Source: Bacteroidales bacterium
GTDB taxonomy: Bacteria > Bacteroidota > Bacteroidia > Bacteroidales > Lentimicrobiaceae
Assembly: GCA_016709025.1 (NCBI GenBank)
Contig: JADJEQ010000020.1
Location: 1-45,657, forward strand
Length of the DNA stretch: 45,657 nt
Direction of reading: 5' to 3'
Positions 20,851 to 30,600 of the stretch are shown piece after piece. The stretch's first letter is position 1; every line of letters begins with the position of its first letter. The position numbers and the translations under genes are program-made. The notes under the pieces were generated by a model that was not told the origin of the DNA, did no database searches, and saw nothing but the letters and a program-made list of their open reading frames with translations.

Positions 20851-21751
20851 ATGGACGAGAACAAAATTATTCTGGGACACAAATCGGCTTTCCCAAGCGC
20901 ACCATTCAACCCCAGACCTGAATTTTTGAAAGGATTTTCGGGCAGGGTGAAAGAACAAAACCTGATTACTGCCGCCTGGCTTTCGGGGAGTGATCACCTT
21001 CCGATGAGCCCCTTGCTGCTGGGTGGCCGGGGTTGGCAAACCGGCTGGTATATGAACTTGCCAGAACATCGGGTAATGAATTGTATATTTTCAGGGTCAT
21101 GAGGATGTTACCGCCGAAGACCTGGCCTGTTCCGTCAGGTTCAGCGACAATGGAAACATGATGATGGATTATATGTTGTCGCCTCTTGTTACGGCGATGA
21201 TCAACGGCGGAATCTGTTTTATTGATGAAATTGGTAAAATCCGCCCAAGGGCACTGGCATTGTTGGTTAGTGTACTTGACGAACGAAGGTATATTGATTC
21301 AACGCTGCTTGGCGAAAGGATATATGCCCACGATGGGTTTCGCTTTATTGCGGCAACCAACTCAGCCGACATCAACCTGCTTCCGGAGTTTATCCTCTCA
21401 AGGATGAAGCCACTGATCAGGGTTGATTATCCGCTTCCTGCCGAAATTGATGATGTTATCCGTGAACATTTCAAGGGAATGAACGGAGAGGTAAACCGCT
21501 TGCTGGATGTATTCTGGACACTCTGGCACAGCAATGCCAGGGATCATCAAACTCTTTCGGTCAGGGATGCACTCAATGTGTTCGGACTCGCATCCAAACT
21601 GGCAGCCCATGAGCTCAGTTCAAAACATCACTCTGCGCGTATGCTCGTTTTTCTTGAAATGTCTTCGACTAAAAACGGGAATTCCTTTCTTAATGTCAGG
21701 GAAGATCATCTGGTTAAGGCTTTTAATCAACTGATTGGTGAAAAATTATAA
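20851..21751 (+). CDS. MoxR-type AAA+ ATPase (frameshift at the P-loop)
   Basis: The ~300-residue ATPase is read from two frames. The Walker A region at 21021-21045 is disturbed by one or two indels; the two frames together spell GxxGVGK followed by LVYELARTSGNELYIFQGHE. Beyond it are MLSPLVTAMINGGICFIDEI (Walker B with DE), sensor 1 FRFIAATNSAD, and the arginine-finger region LLPEFILSRMKPLIRVDYP. A small C-terminal helical lid follows. MoxR ATPases act as chaperone-like remodelers, usually with a vWA protein, which I cannot find here. It is tightly packed between the propeller gene (14 bases) and the TraB-like gene (10 bases). Confidence 0.85.
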
Positions 21752-21761
21752 ACGCTGAGAA

Positions 21762-23981
21762 ATGGGTATTGAGATAAGATACAGGAAAAGCAGGCTGATC
21801 GCAGTTCCTGCGGTGCATTTCAGGATGGCTTTTGCTGCTGAGGTAAATCGGGTGTGCAACGACAAACTGAACAGGCCTGATGCCATTGCAGTTGAACTTG
21901 AGCCTGAAGTTCTGGCTGAAGCCATGCAATGGATCCGGGAGTTGACTGCCAGTAATCCGGCACGGGCATTCCCCACCATGCTCGGAATTGCCGATTTTAA
22001 TACGGCCAATGACGGGAATGAGGGGAAAGCTGAAATGCTTTGCCTTTCGGTAACCGATTCGATTATTGAAGCGATCCGTTGTGGGATAGAATTGAATATT
22101 CCGGTTTTTGGTGTCGACACCTCCTGTTATTACCAAAATAGTGCTGAGGCTCAATTGATTGAAGATGCCGGCAAGGCCGGGTTGTCGTTTAACCGGTACA
22201 TCATTTCCAATGAGGATGCAGCCGACCGTCTTCGTGAACCGTTAGCAGATGGCAGAAGAGAAGTGCATATGGCCGGAAGGCTGAAACACCTGCTTTCCTG
22301 TTACCGGACTGTTGTGTTCACCTGTGGTCTGGCGCATTGGAAACGGTTAAAGCAACTTATCGGCGATGAGCAGACCCGGGCGCTTGAACCAGCCCCGAAA
22401 GCAATGAGAACCAGGTTCTTTAAACGTGTGGTGGTGCATCCCTTACTGGCACTCCGGTTTATGGACAAGCTGCCTTCTCTGGGTACTGCCTGGGATCAAA
22501 GCCGGCAAAGATGCGGCAGTCCGGGGAATGAAGGAATTACGATTCCTGATGTGGCACAGGCCGGGCGGGAGATTCTTGAAGCCGCCTATGCCAGGTTTAC
22601 AAAGAATTCGCTGCAGGAAGCAAAATATGGGATAAAGCAGGAGGCTAACCCTTCCCTGGCGGAGCTGGAGGCTTTTGTGCAGAAATACTGCCTGGTCGGC
22701 CGCGAAATGGCGCCTGGATTCCAGACCTTGCAGGTTTGTGCAAAAGCCCTGATGCCTAAGCAGTTTTCGGATATTCTCGTTGATCTTATGATGGATATAA
22801 AACCCGAATGGGCTTCAACCTGGGAATATCCTCACTTTCCTCTTGTCGTTCCATCTTCTTCCCGTGGGGAGACGAATCAATACCGGATAGAAGGAATACT
22901 GGTGGATGTGCTTGAGCCATCACCCAAGATATTCGACTATACATTCAGGTATTATGTTAAAACAGGAACCTATCTGCTGAGCATTCCAACCGGAGGAGGA
23001 AACGGCCAGGGCGGCTGGCAATGGCCGAATTCGCCCGTGACCGGTCGTCAGCCTTCGTGCTATAACACCTGGGTTTGGCCGCCATGCGAAGCTTTGCTTT
23101 TTGGAACGGCTTACCAGGCTGGAAAAACCGAATTCCATGATGCAAATGATAAATTGACAGTTCCCTTTGAAGGTAGCTTTTACGATGGATTTGATGTAAA
23201 AGCGACCATTCGGTCGATGATCAGGGGCGAAAAGGTATTTCAGGTGAAAATGCTGAAACGGGCACACAAAACCGCTGAGTCGCAGAAAGACCATATACCG
23301 GCAGCCGTTGTTATTTTCACGGAACAGGGTGTTCCGGCTGATTCGGAGTGGTATCTGCTGATGGCCGGGACCAATATCGGGGAGCATGTTGCCGATCAGG
23401 GGAAATTCAAACAGGTTGTGTCAGCGTATGGCCGCAATTTTATCTCCAGTATCAGTTATGGTTGCCGGATGCCGGTTCCTGACAAAGGTCCGTTTCACCC
23501 CGAATCTATTGACCTTCTGCATGGGATTACGCTTTTTGGCGATCCCTGTCTGAATGCCGTTACCGGCGCCAGGTGGGTTGAAAACGGAAATTTTAAAAGC
23601 TGCCCGGTGATTGGTAGTATGGGCTTTAGTGCATTTCAGGCATTTTACCAGAAAAACCACCAGGTTGAACTTGGTGAGAATGACTGGCAAACCACCCTGA
23701 TCCTTGCTGCGATTCCCTATGCTGCCGGTAACCTGGTGGTGATGGCGCCCGATGGTTATGTTCCGGGTATCAGGGTTAAAGCGCTGGCTTCTGCTTACAA
23801 TGTCAGACTTCATATACTGCCCTTATCCCATTTCCCGGCTGAACGGATCAATCAGATGCGGAGGCGGATACTGGTAAGATCGCTCGACCCCGATGGGTTT
23901 AATTTTCCGGATGAAACCGCGCAGATCCTGGGACAGAGCCCCGATAGCTTTATGGACCTGCTGCCGGACTTTGTAAAATAG
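21762..23981 (+). CDS. 739-residue protein with TraB/ChaN-like N-terminal domain
   Basis: The frame is intact. The N-terminal ~230 residues resemble the TraB/PrgY-ChaN-EreA (Tiki-like) fold: SRLIAVPAVHFRMAFAAEVN, then RPDAIAVELEPEVLAEAM, and near residue ~185 VVFTCGLAHWKRLKQLI. In that superfamily these correspond to the conserved first strand with His, the P-D-x-[IV]-x-[LV]-E segment and the late GxxH strand. The remaining ~500 residues are unrecognised, with glycine/tryptophan-rich SIPTGGGNGQGGWQWPNSP and a domain around PADSEWYLLMAGTNIGEHVA. There is no signal peptide or vWA motif. MoxR loci elsewhere can carry DUF5682 proteins with a comparable N-terminal fold; homology to them is only a suggestion. 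It could be a hydrolase effector or a client of MoxR. Confidence 0.65.
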   Translation: MGIEIRYRKSRLIAVPAVHFRMAFAAEVNRVCNDKLNRPDAIAVELEPEVLAEAMQWIRELTASNPARAFPTMLGIADFNTANDGNEGKAEMLCLSVTDSIIEAIRCGIELNIPVFGVDTSCYYQNSAEAQLIEDAGKAGLSFNRYIISNEDAADRLREPLADGRREVHMAGRLKHLLSCYRTVVFTCGLAHWKRLKQLIGDEQTRALEPAPKAMRTRFFKRVVVHPLLALRFMDKLPSLGTAWDQSRQRCGSPGNEGITIPDVAQAGREILEAAYARFTKNSLQEAKYGIKQEANPSLAELEAFVQKYCLVGREMAPGFQTLQVCAKALMPKQFSDILVDLMMDIKPEWASTWEYPHFPLVVPSSSRGETNQYRIEGILVDVLEPSPKIFDYTFRYYVKTGTYLLSIPTGGGNGQGGWQWPNSPVTGRQPSCYNTWVWPPCEALLFGTAYQAGKTEFHDANDKLTVPFEGSFYDGFDVKATIRSMIRGEKVFQVKMLKRAHKTAESQKDHIPAAVVIFTEQGVPADSEWYLLMAGTNIGEHVADQGKFKQVVSAYGRNFISSISYGCRMPVPDKGPFHPESIDLLHGITLFGDPCLNAVTGARWVENGNFKSCPVIGSMGFSAFQAFYQKNHQVELGENDWQTTLILAAIPYAAGNLVVMAPDGYVPGIRVKALASAYNVRLHILPLSHFPAERINQMRRRILVRSLDPDGFNFPDETAQILGQSPDSFMDLLPDFVK

Positions 23982-24132
23982 ATGCCTGGTTTTAAGAATG
24001 CATGTTGAGGGCAGCGCCAGGGGTTGTTAAAGTACCTAGCCTGTCATTCAATACCCTGCAAATCAGTTGTTTAAAAAATATTAACGGAGTTTGTTGTTTT
24101 CTGTCAAATGTTTAACCAATAAAGGATACCAG

Positions 24133-24816
24133 ATGAGAAATCTCAAAACAAAAATTCTTTTTGGAACCGGTCTGTTATTTCTGATTGCCGCATTCATGAT
24201 GCTGCGGTCAACCATGTATAAACCTGCCGGGAATCCCGAATCCTCAACTTCTGAAGACAGCCTCCCGGATTCTGTTGTGAAATTCAGTGCCGACAGCAAC
24301 TTCAGGGTCGTTTATGATTCACTCGTGCATGTCTGGAATGTGAATACCGGAACAAAAACCGGGGAATTTACCCTGAACGGAAATGACTTCACATTTTTCG
24401 GAAAAGTAAAGGATCTGGCCATGCATCCGGATGGTAAAAAGCTGGTGATTTTAAGCGATGAAAATATCCTTTCAGCCTGGGATATTCCCTCAGGCAAATG
24501 CCTGCTGAATAACCCTGACTATTCTCCTTCTGAGTACGGAACCCTGGATTTTACGGTTAACGGCAAATTCCTGTTCCTGGTCAGTTTCCGGGAGGCAACG
24601 GTGGATATACTGAGATGGCCTGATCTGAAATATCTCACTACCGGAAACCTCGGGCGTTACCGCAATAGTTTCAGTTGGGAGAACCTTGATGGAAAACTGG
24701 TTTTCGTTTTTGAAGAAGGCGATTACCTGTTTAAAATTGAATTTCCCGATGGATCAAATTCCGGTTCACCGGAGTTTACATTGCCTCAAATGGTCAGTGA
24801 AACGGCTGATGAATAG
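24133..24816 (+). CDS. Membrane-anchored beta-propeller-like protein
   Basis: The protein has 227 residues. The chosen start, MRNLKTKILFGTG, follows AGGAT by 5 bases; an in-frame upstream ATG at 24091 would add 14 unlikely residues. Residues ~7-25 form a transmembrane helix, after which the chain would be outside the cytoplasm. WD40-like blades follow: SNFRVVYDSLVHVWNVNTG, MHPDGKKLVILSDENILSAW and FLFLVSFREATVDILRWPDL. Only three to four blades are present, so it must be a partial propeller or must pair. It lies 151 bases after the TraB-like gene and could have its own promoter. It may be the envelope sensor of the cluster, which is inference. Confidence 0.7.
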   Translation: MRNLKTKILFGTGLLFLIAAFMMLRSTMYKPAGNPESSTSEDSLPDSVVKFSADSNFRVVYDSLVHVWNVNTGTKTGEFTLNGNDFTFFGKVKDLAMHPDGKKLVILSDENILSAWDIPSGKCLLNNPDYSPSEYGTLDFTVNGKFLFLVSFREATVDILRWPDLKYLTTGNLGRYRNSFSWENLDGKLVFVFEEGDYLFKIEFPDGSNSGSPEFTLPQMVSETADE

Positions 24817-24868
24817 ATTAACCGGTTAAATAGCGACATTTTTATTTTATAACTGGAAAAGAAATACC

Positions 24869-25498
24869 ATGAATGACACAGAGAAATTGACCAACCTGGT
24901 GCTTGCACCCTATATTCTCAAAGCAACCGCATTGATCGGCGTAAGCCGCAGGGTAGGAGGGAACCAGTTCAGGCACGCGTTTGCTACCCTGGGAATCCTG
25001 CTGGACTACAAGTTCTTTGACGACTCCGTTCTGCTGAAGGCCGCCCTGCTTCACGATCTGCTCGAAGACCTGCCCGAAACCCAGGTTGACGAAATCCGGT
25101 GGATTGATCATGAAAGCCGGCAGGTGGTTGAGCTGGTTCTTGAAGTCACCAAACAAAAGGAGGAAACGAAACAACAATACCTGGAAAGGGTGCTTCTTCA
25201 GGGTTCAAAGAAAGCACTGCTACTGAAATGTGCCGACCGCATCAGCAATCTGACTGACCTCCACCGCGACACCCATTCTGATCAGAAGATATCGGAATAC
25301 CTCGAACAGACTGAAAGGTATGTAATCCCGATGGCTGAAAAAGTAAATGCTGATCTGGTGATTGAGCTGACAGATCTGGTAAATAAAAGGCGGCGAATGG
25401 CAGCAGTTGAGAAAGAATTCCGGAAAAATTACCGGTTTAAAAGCAGATTTCCTGTAGTAATAAACCGTTGGTTTCATAGGTTTTGTGTTGTAATTTAG
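24869..25498 (+). CDS. RelA/SpoT-type HD-domain hydrolase (small alarmone hydrolase-like)
   Basis: The 209-residue protein is intact. The metal-binding HD residues are His36 (FRHAFATL), His62-Asp63 followed by Glu66-Asp67 (LLHDLLED) and Asp123 (KCADRISNL), in the order and spacing of RSH/MESH1-type (p)ppGpp 3'-pyrophosphohydrolases. EVTKQKEETKQQYLERV matches the lysine-rich loop before the third motif. There is no synthetase, TGS or ACT domain, so it is a stand-alone hydrolase. It could degrade ppGpp or a related nucleotide; the substrate is inferred. Its place between the anchored propeller gene and the phosphatase gene suggests a signalling role in the operon. Confidence 0.8.
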   Translation: MNDTEKLTNLVLAPYILKATALIGVSRRVGGNQFRHAFATLGILLDYKFFDDSVLLKAALLHDLLEDLPETQVDEIRWIDHESRQVVELVLEVTKQKEETKQQYLERVLLQGSKKALLLKCADRISNLTDLHRDTHSDQKISEYLEQTERYVIPMAEKVNADLVIELTDLVNKRRRMAAVEKEFRKNYRFKSRFPVVINRWFHRFCVVI

Positions 25499-25519
25499 TA
25501 CTGAAATCCTGACCTGAAA

Positions 25520-26212
25520 ATGAAAACAATAACCATCGGTGATCTGCATGGCCGCCGTACCTGGAAAAATATACATCCGGATGACTATGACCTGATCGTT
25601 TTTCTGGGCGATTATGTGGATTCCTTATGGGTGGATAGTACGACCATACTCAACAACTTTCATGAAATCATCGGTTTTAAGAAAAGCCATCCTCAAAAAG
25701 TCAGGTTACTAATCGGAAACCATGAAACCAGTTACCTTTTCCCGGCCAGTCGTGCATCGGGTTACCGGCCGGGGATGGCGGATGAAGTATCCGAATTGCT
25801 GACAACAAATGCAGGGTTGTTTCAGATAGCCTGTCAGTACCGGAATTATCTGTGGACCCACGCCGGCATACATCAGGGTTTTTACGACCATAAGATAAAA
25901 TCCAGGATAGCTGAATCCGATCCGGACCTGGCCTTCACGCTCGAACGCCTTTACATAGAAGGCTATCCGCCCATTTTCGAGATCGGTCCTCAGCGCATGG
26001 GCAGTTCTAAAAATATCGGGGGTCCCCTCTGGCTCGACAAGTCTTTGATCATTACCAAGCCGCTGAGGGGGTATCATCAGATCATCGGACATACGCGTGT
26101 GGAAACCATCAGGCAATACCGGCCCTATCGCAACGATCCCGGTACATCGGTAACCATCTGTGATTGTGTGGAATATGGTGATGGTAGTTTTTATAAACTC
26201 GAAATAGAATGA
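25520..26212 (+). CDS. PPP-type calcineurin-like metallophosphatase
   Basis: The 230-residue protein is intact. All metal and catalytic motifs of the PPP family are visible: GDLHG (residues 7-11), GDYVD (~30-34), GNHE (~66-69), THAG (~114-117) and IIGHTRVET near residue 190. This fits serine/threonine or nucleotide phosphatases such as the bacterial PrpA/ApaH group; short length and lack of extra domains leave the substrate open. The start is 21 bases after the HD gene, and the last four bases overlap the start of the membrane protein gene (ATGA), so these two are coupled. Confidence 0.88.
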   Translation: MKTITIGDLHGRRTWKNIHPDDYDLIVFLGDYVDSLWVDSTTILNNFHEIIGFKKSHPQKVRLLIGNHETSYLFPASRASGYRPGMADEVSELLTTNAGLFQIACQYRNYLWTHAGIHQGFYDHKIKSRIAESDPDLAFTLERLYIEGYPPIFEIGPQRMGSSKNIGGPLWLDKSLIITKPLRGYHQIIGHTRVETIRQYRPYRNDPGTSVTICDCVEYGDGSFYKLEIE

Positions 26213-26985
26213 TAAAACAAACAACCATCAGAAGAGGAGTTGTTGAGTTTATCCTGTTTTTTCTTACGGGGGCTTCAATTGTTTTATTAATAGCTTATGG
26301 GAAGGGGGATTACCATGCTCCGGAAGCGCTGGTTGATACCCGGAACAGTATTCCCGTTTTTACGATGTATACGGCAATTCTGTATGACACCAATCACCGC
26401 GCGGTCGGTAAGCTCTACCCCTCGGGTGGGGTGGTCTACGTTCAAAGGCCTTTCAGCATTGACTCAGGCAGAATTCATGTGCGCATATACGGCTGGATTT
26501 ATTACAAGTGTATATTTAACCTTGGGGAGGAGTGGCTGCTGATCAACGATGAGAATATCCGGGTGAAAAACAATTGCATAAAGATTGGCAGACTCGCCAA
26601 ACAAACCCGTATTCGGCGGATTTATTCCCCTGAAGACCGCGAATGGAACTTTTTTTCGCTTGACTGTTATGTCAGGATCCAAAGCCTTCAGTCATATGTT
26701 TATTCCCGGTACCAGCCGATATTCTCTGATCGGTGGCCTTATGTTGTCACCACCGATCTGACCACAGAAGGATCAAAGTACCCCTCCGGGCGGAGATTTA
26801 TTAACCCCATCAGCCTTCCGGGCTTTTTTGCCATATTCCAGATGTTAATCATGATTGGAATCCTGTGGCTATATTTCCGGCACACCGGCCGGATGCATTG
26901 CCGCGACCGGTGGGTATTGTTTATAATTGATATCGCGGGGTTTATGGCGGGGGTGGGGGTGCAGGGGATGCTTGTTAACGCTTAG
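26209..26985 (+). CDS. Unknown membrane protein, last gene of the operon
   Basis: The 258-residue protein is not recognised. It has an N-terminal transmembrane helix EFILFFLTGASIVLLIAYG, a soluble beta-rich domain of ~170 residues rich in tyrosine and arginine (for example HVRIYGWIYYKCIFNLG), and two C-terminal helices, LPGFFAIFQMLIMIGILWLY and WVLFIIDIAGFMAGVGVQG. The soluble part between the first and second helices is probably periplasmic. Its start overlaps the phosphatase stop by four bases. No terminator is evident after it; the next ~340 bases hold no gene. Confidence 0.75.
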   Translation: MIKQTTIRRGVVEFILFFLTGASIVLLIAYGKGDYHAPEALVDTRNSIPVFTMYTAILYDTNHRAVGKLYPSGGVVYVQRPFSIDSGRIHVRIYGWIYYKCIFNLGEEWLLINDENIRVKNNCIKIGRLAKQTRIRRIYSPEDREWNFFSLDCYVRIQSLQSYVYSRYQPIFSDRWPYVVTTDLTTEGSKYPSGRRFINPISLPGFFAIFQMLIMIGILWLYFRHTGRMHCRDRWVLFIIDIAGFMAGVGVQGMLVNA

Positions 26986-27324
26986 TAATTGAAAATTTGG
27001 GTCAAGCAAATAGTGTAAAGTAAAAAGTTTAATCTGATTTTATTACGGTGTTTTCATTGCATTCAATGTGTCACAAAACAACTGACATGACAACCAGTGC
27101 TTGATAAAATCCGAAATACAAAGTGTTTATCTTAGGGGATACATATTAAGAACCCGGGTAAATTATCTTGCTTTTATAAAATATGATATCTTACAATTGT
27201 AACGTAAGATAATATGCTTTGCAAAAGTAAATAACGTGCTTAAAGATGTTTTAAAATCAATTATGCTCTGGCAAAAGGAATGGCTTGTTCCGGAAATTAG
27301 CAGGTAGGCCTGCAAAACGAATAG

Positions 27325-27465
27325 CGGGAAATAGAAGGATTGCCTGAAGACATGAATCAATTGAACCTTGACGAAGGAACCATTATCACCTTTGATAAGG
27401 ATGATGCGATCGTTAAAGATGGGAAAATGATTTGGTTGATACCAGGGTGGAAGTGGATGGGGTAA
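27325..27465 (+). pseudogene. Remnant: C-terminus of a DUF4143-type AAA ATPase
   Basis: An open stretch reads EIEGLPEDMNQLNLDEG, then TIITFDKDDAIVKDGKMI, then WLIPGWKWMG and a stop. This is the characteristic tail of the large ATP-binding/DUF4143 family common in Bacteroidota. The N-terminal ~350 residues are missing and upstream frames have stops. The surrounding 26986-27633 holds no complete gene, so it marks the scar between the operon and the minus-strand island. Confidence 0.6.
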
Positions 27466-27633
27466 ACAATGCCAAAATGCAGGCATTCAAACGACAAAAA
27501 CTATGACAGATGGCTGAATACCGCAGATCAATGATTCACCAACAAACCTAATGAATTACAAAAAAACCGATAACGAAATTAAACGGGAAATCATGGAAAT
27601 AGTTTGGAGGAAGATTGATTTGTGAGGATAATT

Positions 27634-30600
27634 TCAATCAATTTCTTCCGGTTTAGCATTCCTCCATTCTTCAATAACATTCAGTTTTTCCAAATTTATT
27701 TTGTTACTCATTGCAGCTACAAGAGCAGAAAGTAAAGCATGTTGTTTTATTGTGATTTGTGGTTTGATATGGTCTAAAACAGGTTGCATGGTCCATTCCA
27801 TAAAGGCATCTTCTTTTTGGAGAATGAATTTTAGTTGACCTAAATAATTTCCAAGTGGTTTGCTTTCTAAAAATGAAAGGGCAATTTTGAACCATATCAG
27901 CCGGGCTGTGATGTAAGGTTTTGCATCATGCTTGACATTCCATGCTTCCGTAATTTGCTTTTCCGCTTCTGGTAACCTGTCTGTTATCAGGCATATTCTG
28001 GCAAGATGATGGCGTGTACCAGCCGATTCAAAACCTTCACTTAATAATTGAATTAACTTGAAATAATTTATATAAATCCTTATAGCACGAAGACTTAAAC
28101 GTTCTACTTCAACATATCTTTTCTTTGATCGATATATTTTTATTAAATCACCAAGACTATTCGCAACATCGATATGATTTATACCTAGAACTTTTTCGTC
28201 TAACTCAACAATTTTCGAAAATATTCCTTCAGCCTCATCTATTTTGTTTAAATCAATAAGTAAATCAGCAAGGTTGATTAGGATAATTTTGTATTCTTTA
28301 TGGTTTATATTGGTTTGTTTATCGTAAATTTCAACAACCTTTCTTAAATATACCTCAGCTTCTAAAAGTCGATTTTTCTGATAATACATTGTGGCTAATT
28401 CAAAGTAACGTATTGCCAATTCTGACATATCTCCATAACAAAATTCTTCATCAATATTAATTGCTTTTTTATAAGCTTCTTCAGCTTCCTCTGTCATTCC
28501 TTCCTTGATGAAATATTCTCCCAGAGTATAAAGGTTTCTTATTAGATTTTTGTTTTCTGGTATAAAATTCGATTCATCTATTTTGCAAACATCCTGGAAT
28601 ATTAATTTGACTTCGTCTATCATAGTAGTATTCTTTATTATCCGAATAAGTAGCGTAAGATCATGGATATATCCAGAGTAATTCTTGCCTAAATGTTTCT
28701 CCTTAATATTAATTAATCTTTTCATCAACGAAATTGATTCACTATACTTTTGCATCTCTTCCCATAAGAGAGCTAAATTATTTAATATAGTAACAATTTC
28801 TATATTATCCTTACCGTATTTTTCTTCAACTAAATTCAGTGCACGCAACATTACTATTTCGGCCTCAACCAATTGCTTTTTGGCTTGAAGTAATTGAGCA
28901 AAGTTGTTAAGTGTAGAAGCACTAAATTCGCCATTATTTCCGTTTTTTTCCTCTGACCATTTAATTGCTTTTCTGTATAAAACTTCTGCCTCATCAAAAC
29001 GATGTGTTGTATTAAGAAGTGTTGCAAATTCTCTAGATCAATAATATTGCACTTTTCGTCGTCTTTAATTAACTCCCGATAAAGCTCTTCTGCCATCGAA
29101 AATTGACCTGAGACATGAAAAAGTGTATCAAGATTACTTTTACTGAATTCATCTATTAATGATTTTTTATTAATTTTTCTCATAAGGGCTATTGCTTTCT
29201 TATAGTAATTAGCATTTCACATGTTTTATCGTTTTGAATAACATAACCTAATAATAAGTAGTAAATTATCAAACCTTTCTTGATTGCCTGAATCAATGTT
29301 TTTTTCATGGATTGCTTCTGCTTGAAGAAACAATCTCAGAGACTCTTCAAATTTTGTTTATAAAAGAATATGGTCCCCAAATTATGGAGGCGCAATCCAA
29401 CTGGCGGGTGTGTTCCGCCAAGATTAATTTCATCAATCTCGATTGCTCGTTTTAGCAGAGGAATGGCTTCATCAAATCTTCTTAAATCTTCATAAATCAT
29501 TGCTAGATTATTTAAAGCTACTGCTACATGACTATTAATTATACCAAAACAATTTTCGTATATCTTTAAAACTCTTTGGGCCATTACCTCGGCTTCGCTT
29601 GTGCGATTAGAAGCTCTTAATAATTGAGCCAAATTATTTAGATCCGTAGCTACAATTGGATTATGTTTACCATATTTTTCTTCATCTATTTCTAATGCAC
29701 GCCTATACATTGATTCGGCTTCACTTATACGATTCGTCTGCTTATAGATTAGAGCCAAATTATTAATACAGCCTGAGAAAATAGGATGATATTTCCCGAA
29801 ACAAACTTCGGATATTTTTAATGCATGTTTGAATAATGATTCTGCTTCATTTGATCTGCCCAACATATGAAGAACAGTTCCAAGATTATTAAGGCAAAAT
29901 GAAACTCCTGGGCTGTCTTTCCCAGAATTACTCATTTCTATTTCCAATGCAAGTCTATATAATTTTTCCGCTTCAACTAATTTGTTTGTATCCTTCAGAA
30001 TTCCTCCCAATCTTAATAAAGTACCAGTAACCATTACATGGTCTTTTCCATACTCATTGATAATCAAAGGATATATTCTTTTACAAATGTTTTCCGCTTC
30101 TATAAACTTATCACTTACCCTATAGAATTCGACTAAAAACAAATAGTTCGCATATAACTCAATGTTTTCATGACCAGAATTCATTTCGTAAATTAATATT
30201 GCTCGATGGAGCAATTGTTCAACTTCTTCTAACTTGTTCATATCTAAAAGCAATTTCGCTAAAGAACTTAGGCGTAATGCAAATTGCGGATGATTTTCCC
30301 CATATCTTTTTTCTGCAATATTGAGTGTAATTCTATAAAGAACTCAGCCTCGTCAAAAAGAGCAGCTATATGTAGAAAGGAACCTAAATTAGAAGCTACG
30401 TAACTAATTCTATCTTCTAAACTATTGACCTTCCACTTATCGAAAGATTCAATATAAAATTTTTCCATAAGCTTTTCACTATCCAATGCTACCCAATAAT
30501 GAAGAAGTTCATCATTGTCTCTGTTTTTGATTTCTATAAACCGATCAATATCTAATAGTGCTTTTTGTAACTCATTAGTTTGTTTATTCAGAAAAAGCAA

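Noticed and set aside
18135..23981. A vWA protein expected beside MoxR
   Set aside because: I looked for DxSxS metal motifs in the unknown first protein, the propeller and the TraB-like protein and found none. The only vWA-like motif in the window is in the distant batA-like gene.
27550..27624. Short plus-strand frame MNYKKTDNEIKREIMEIVW as a BON-domain gene start
   Set aside because: Only 24 codons are open and no domain follows; the likeness to BON protein starts is too short to call.
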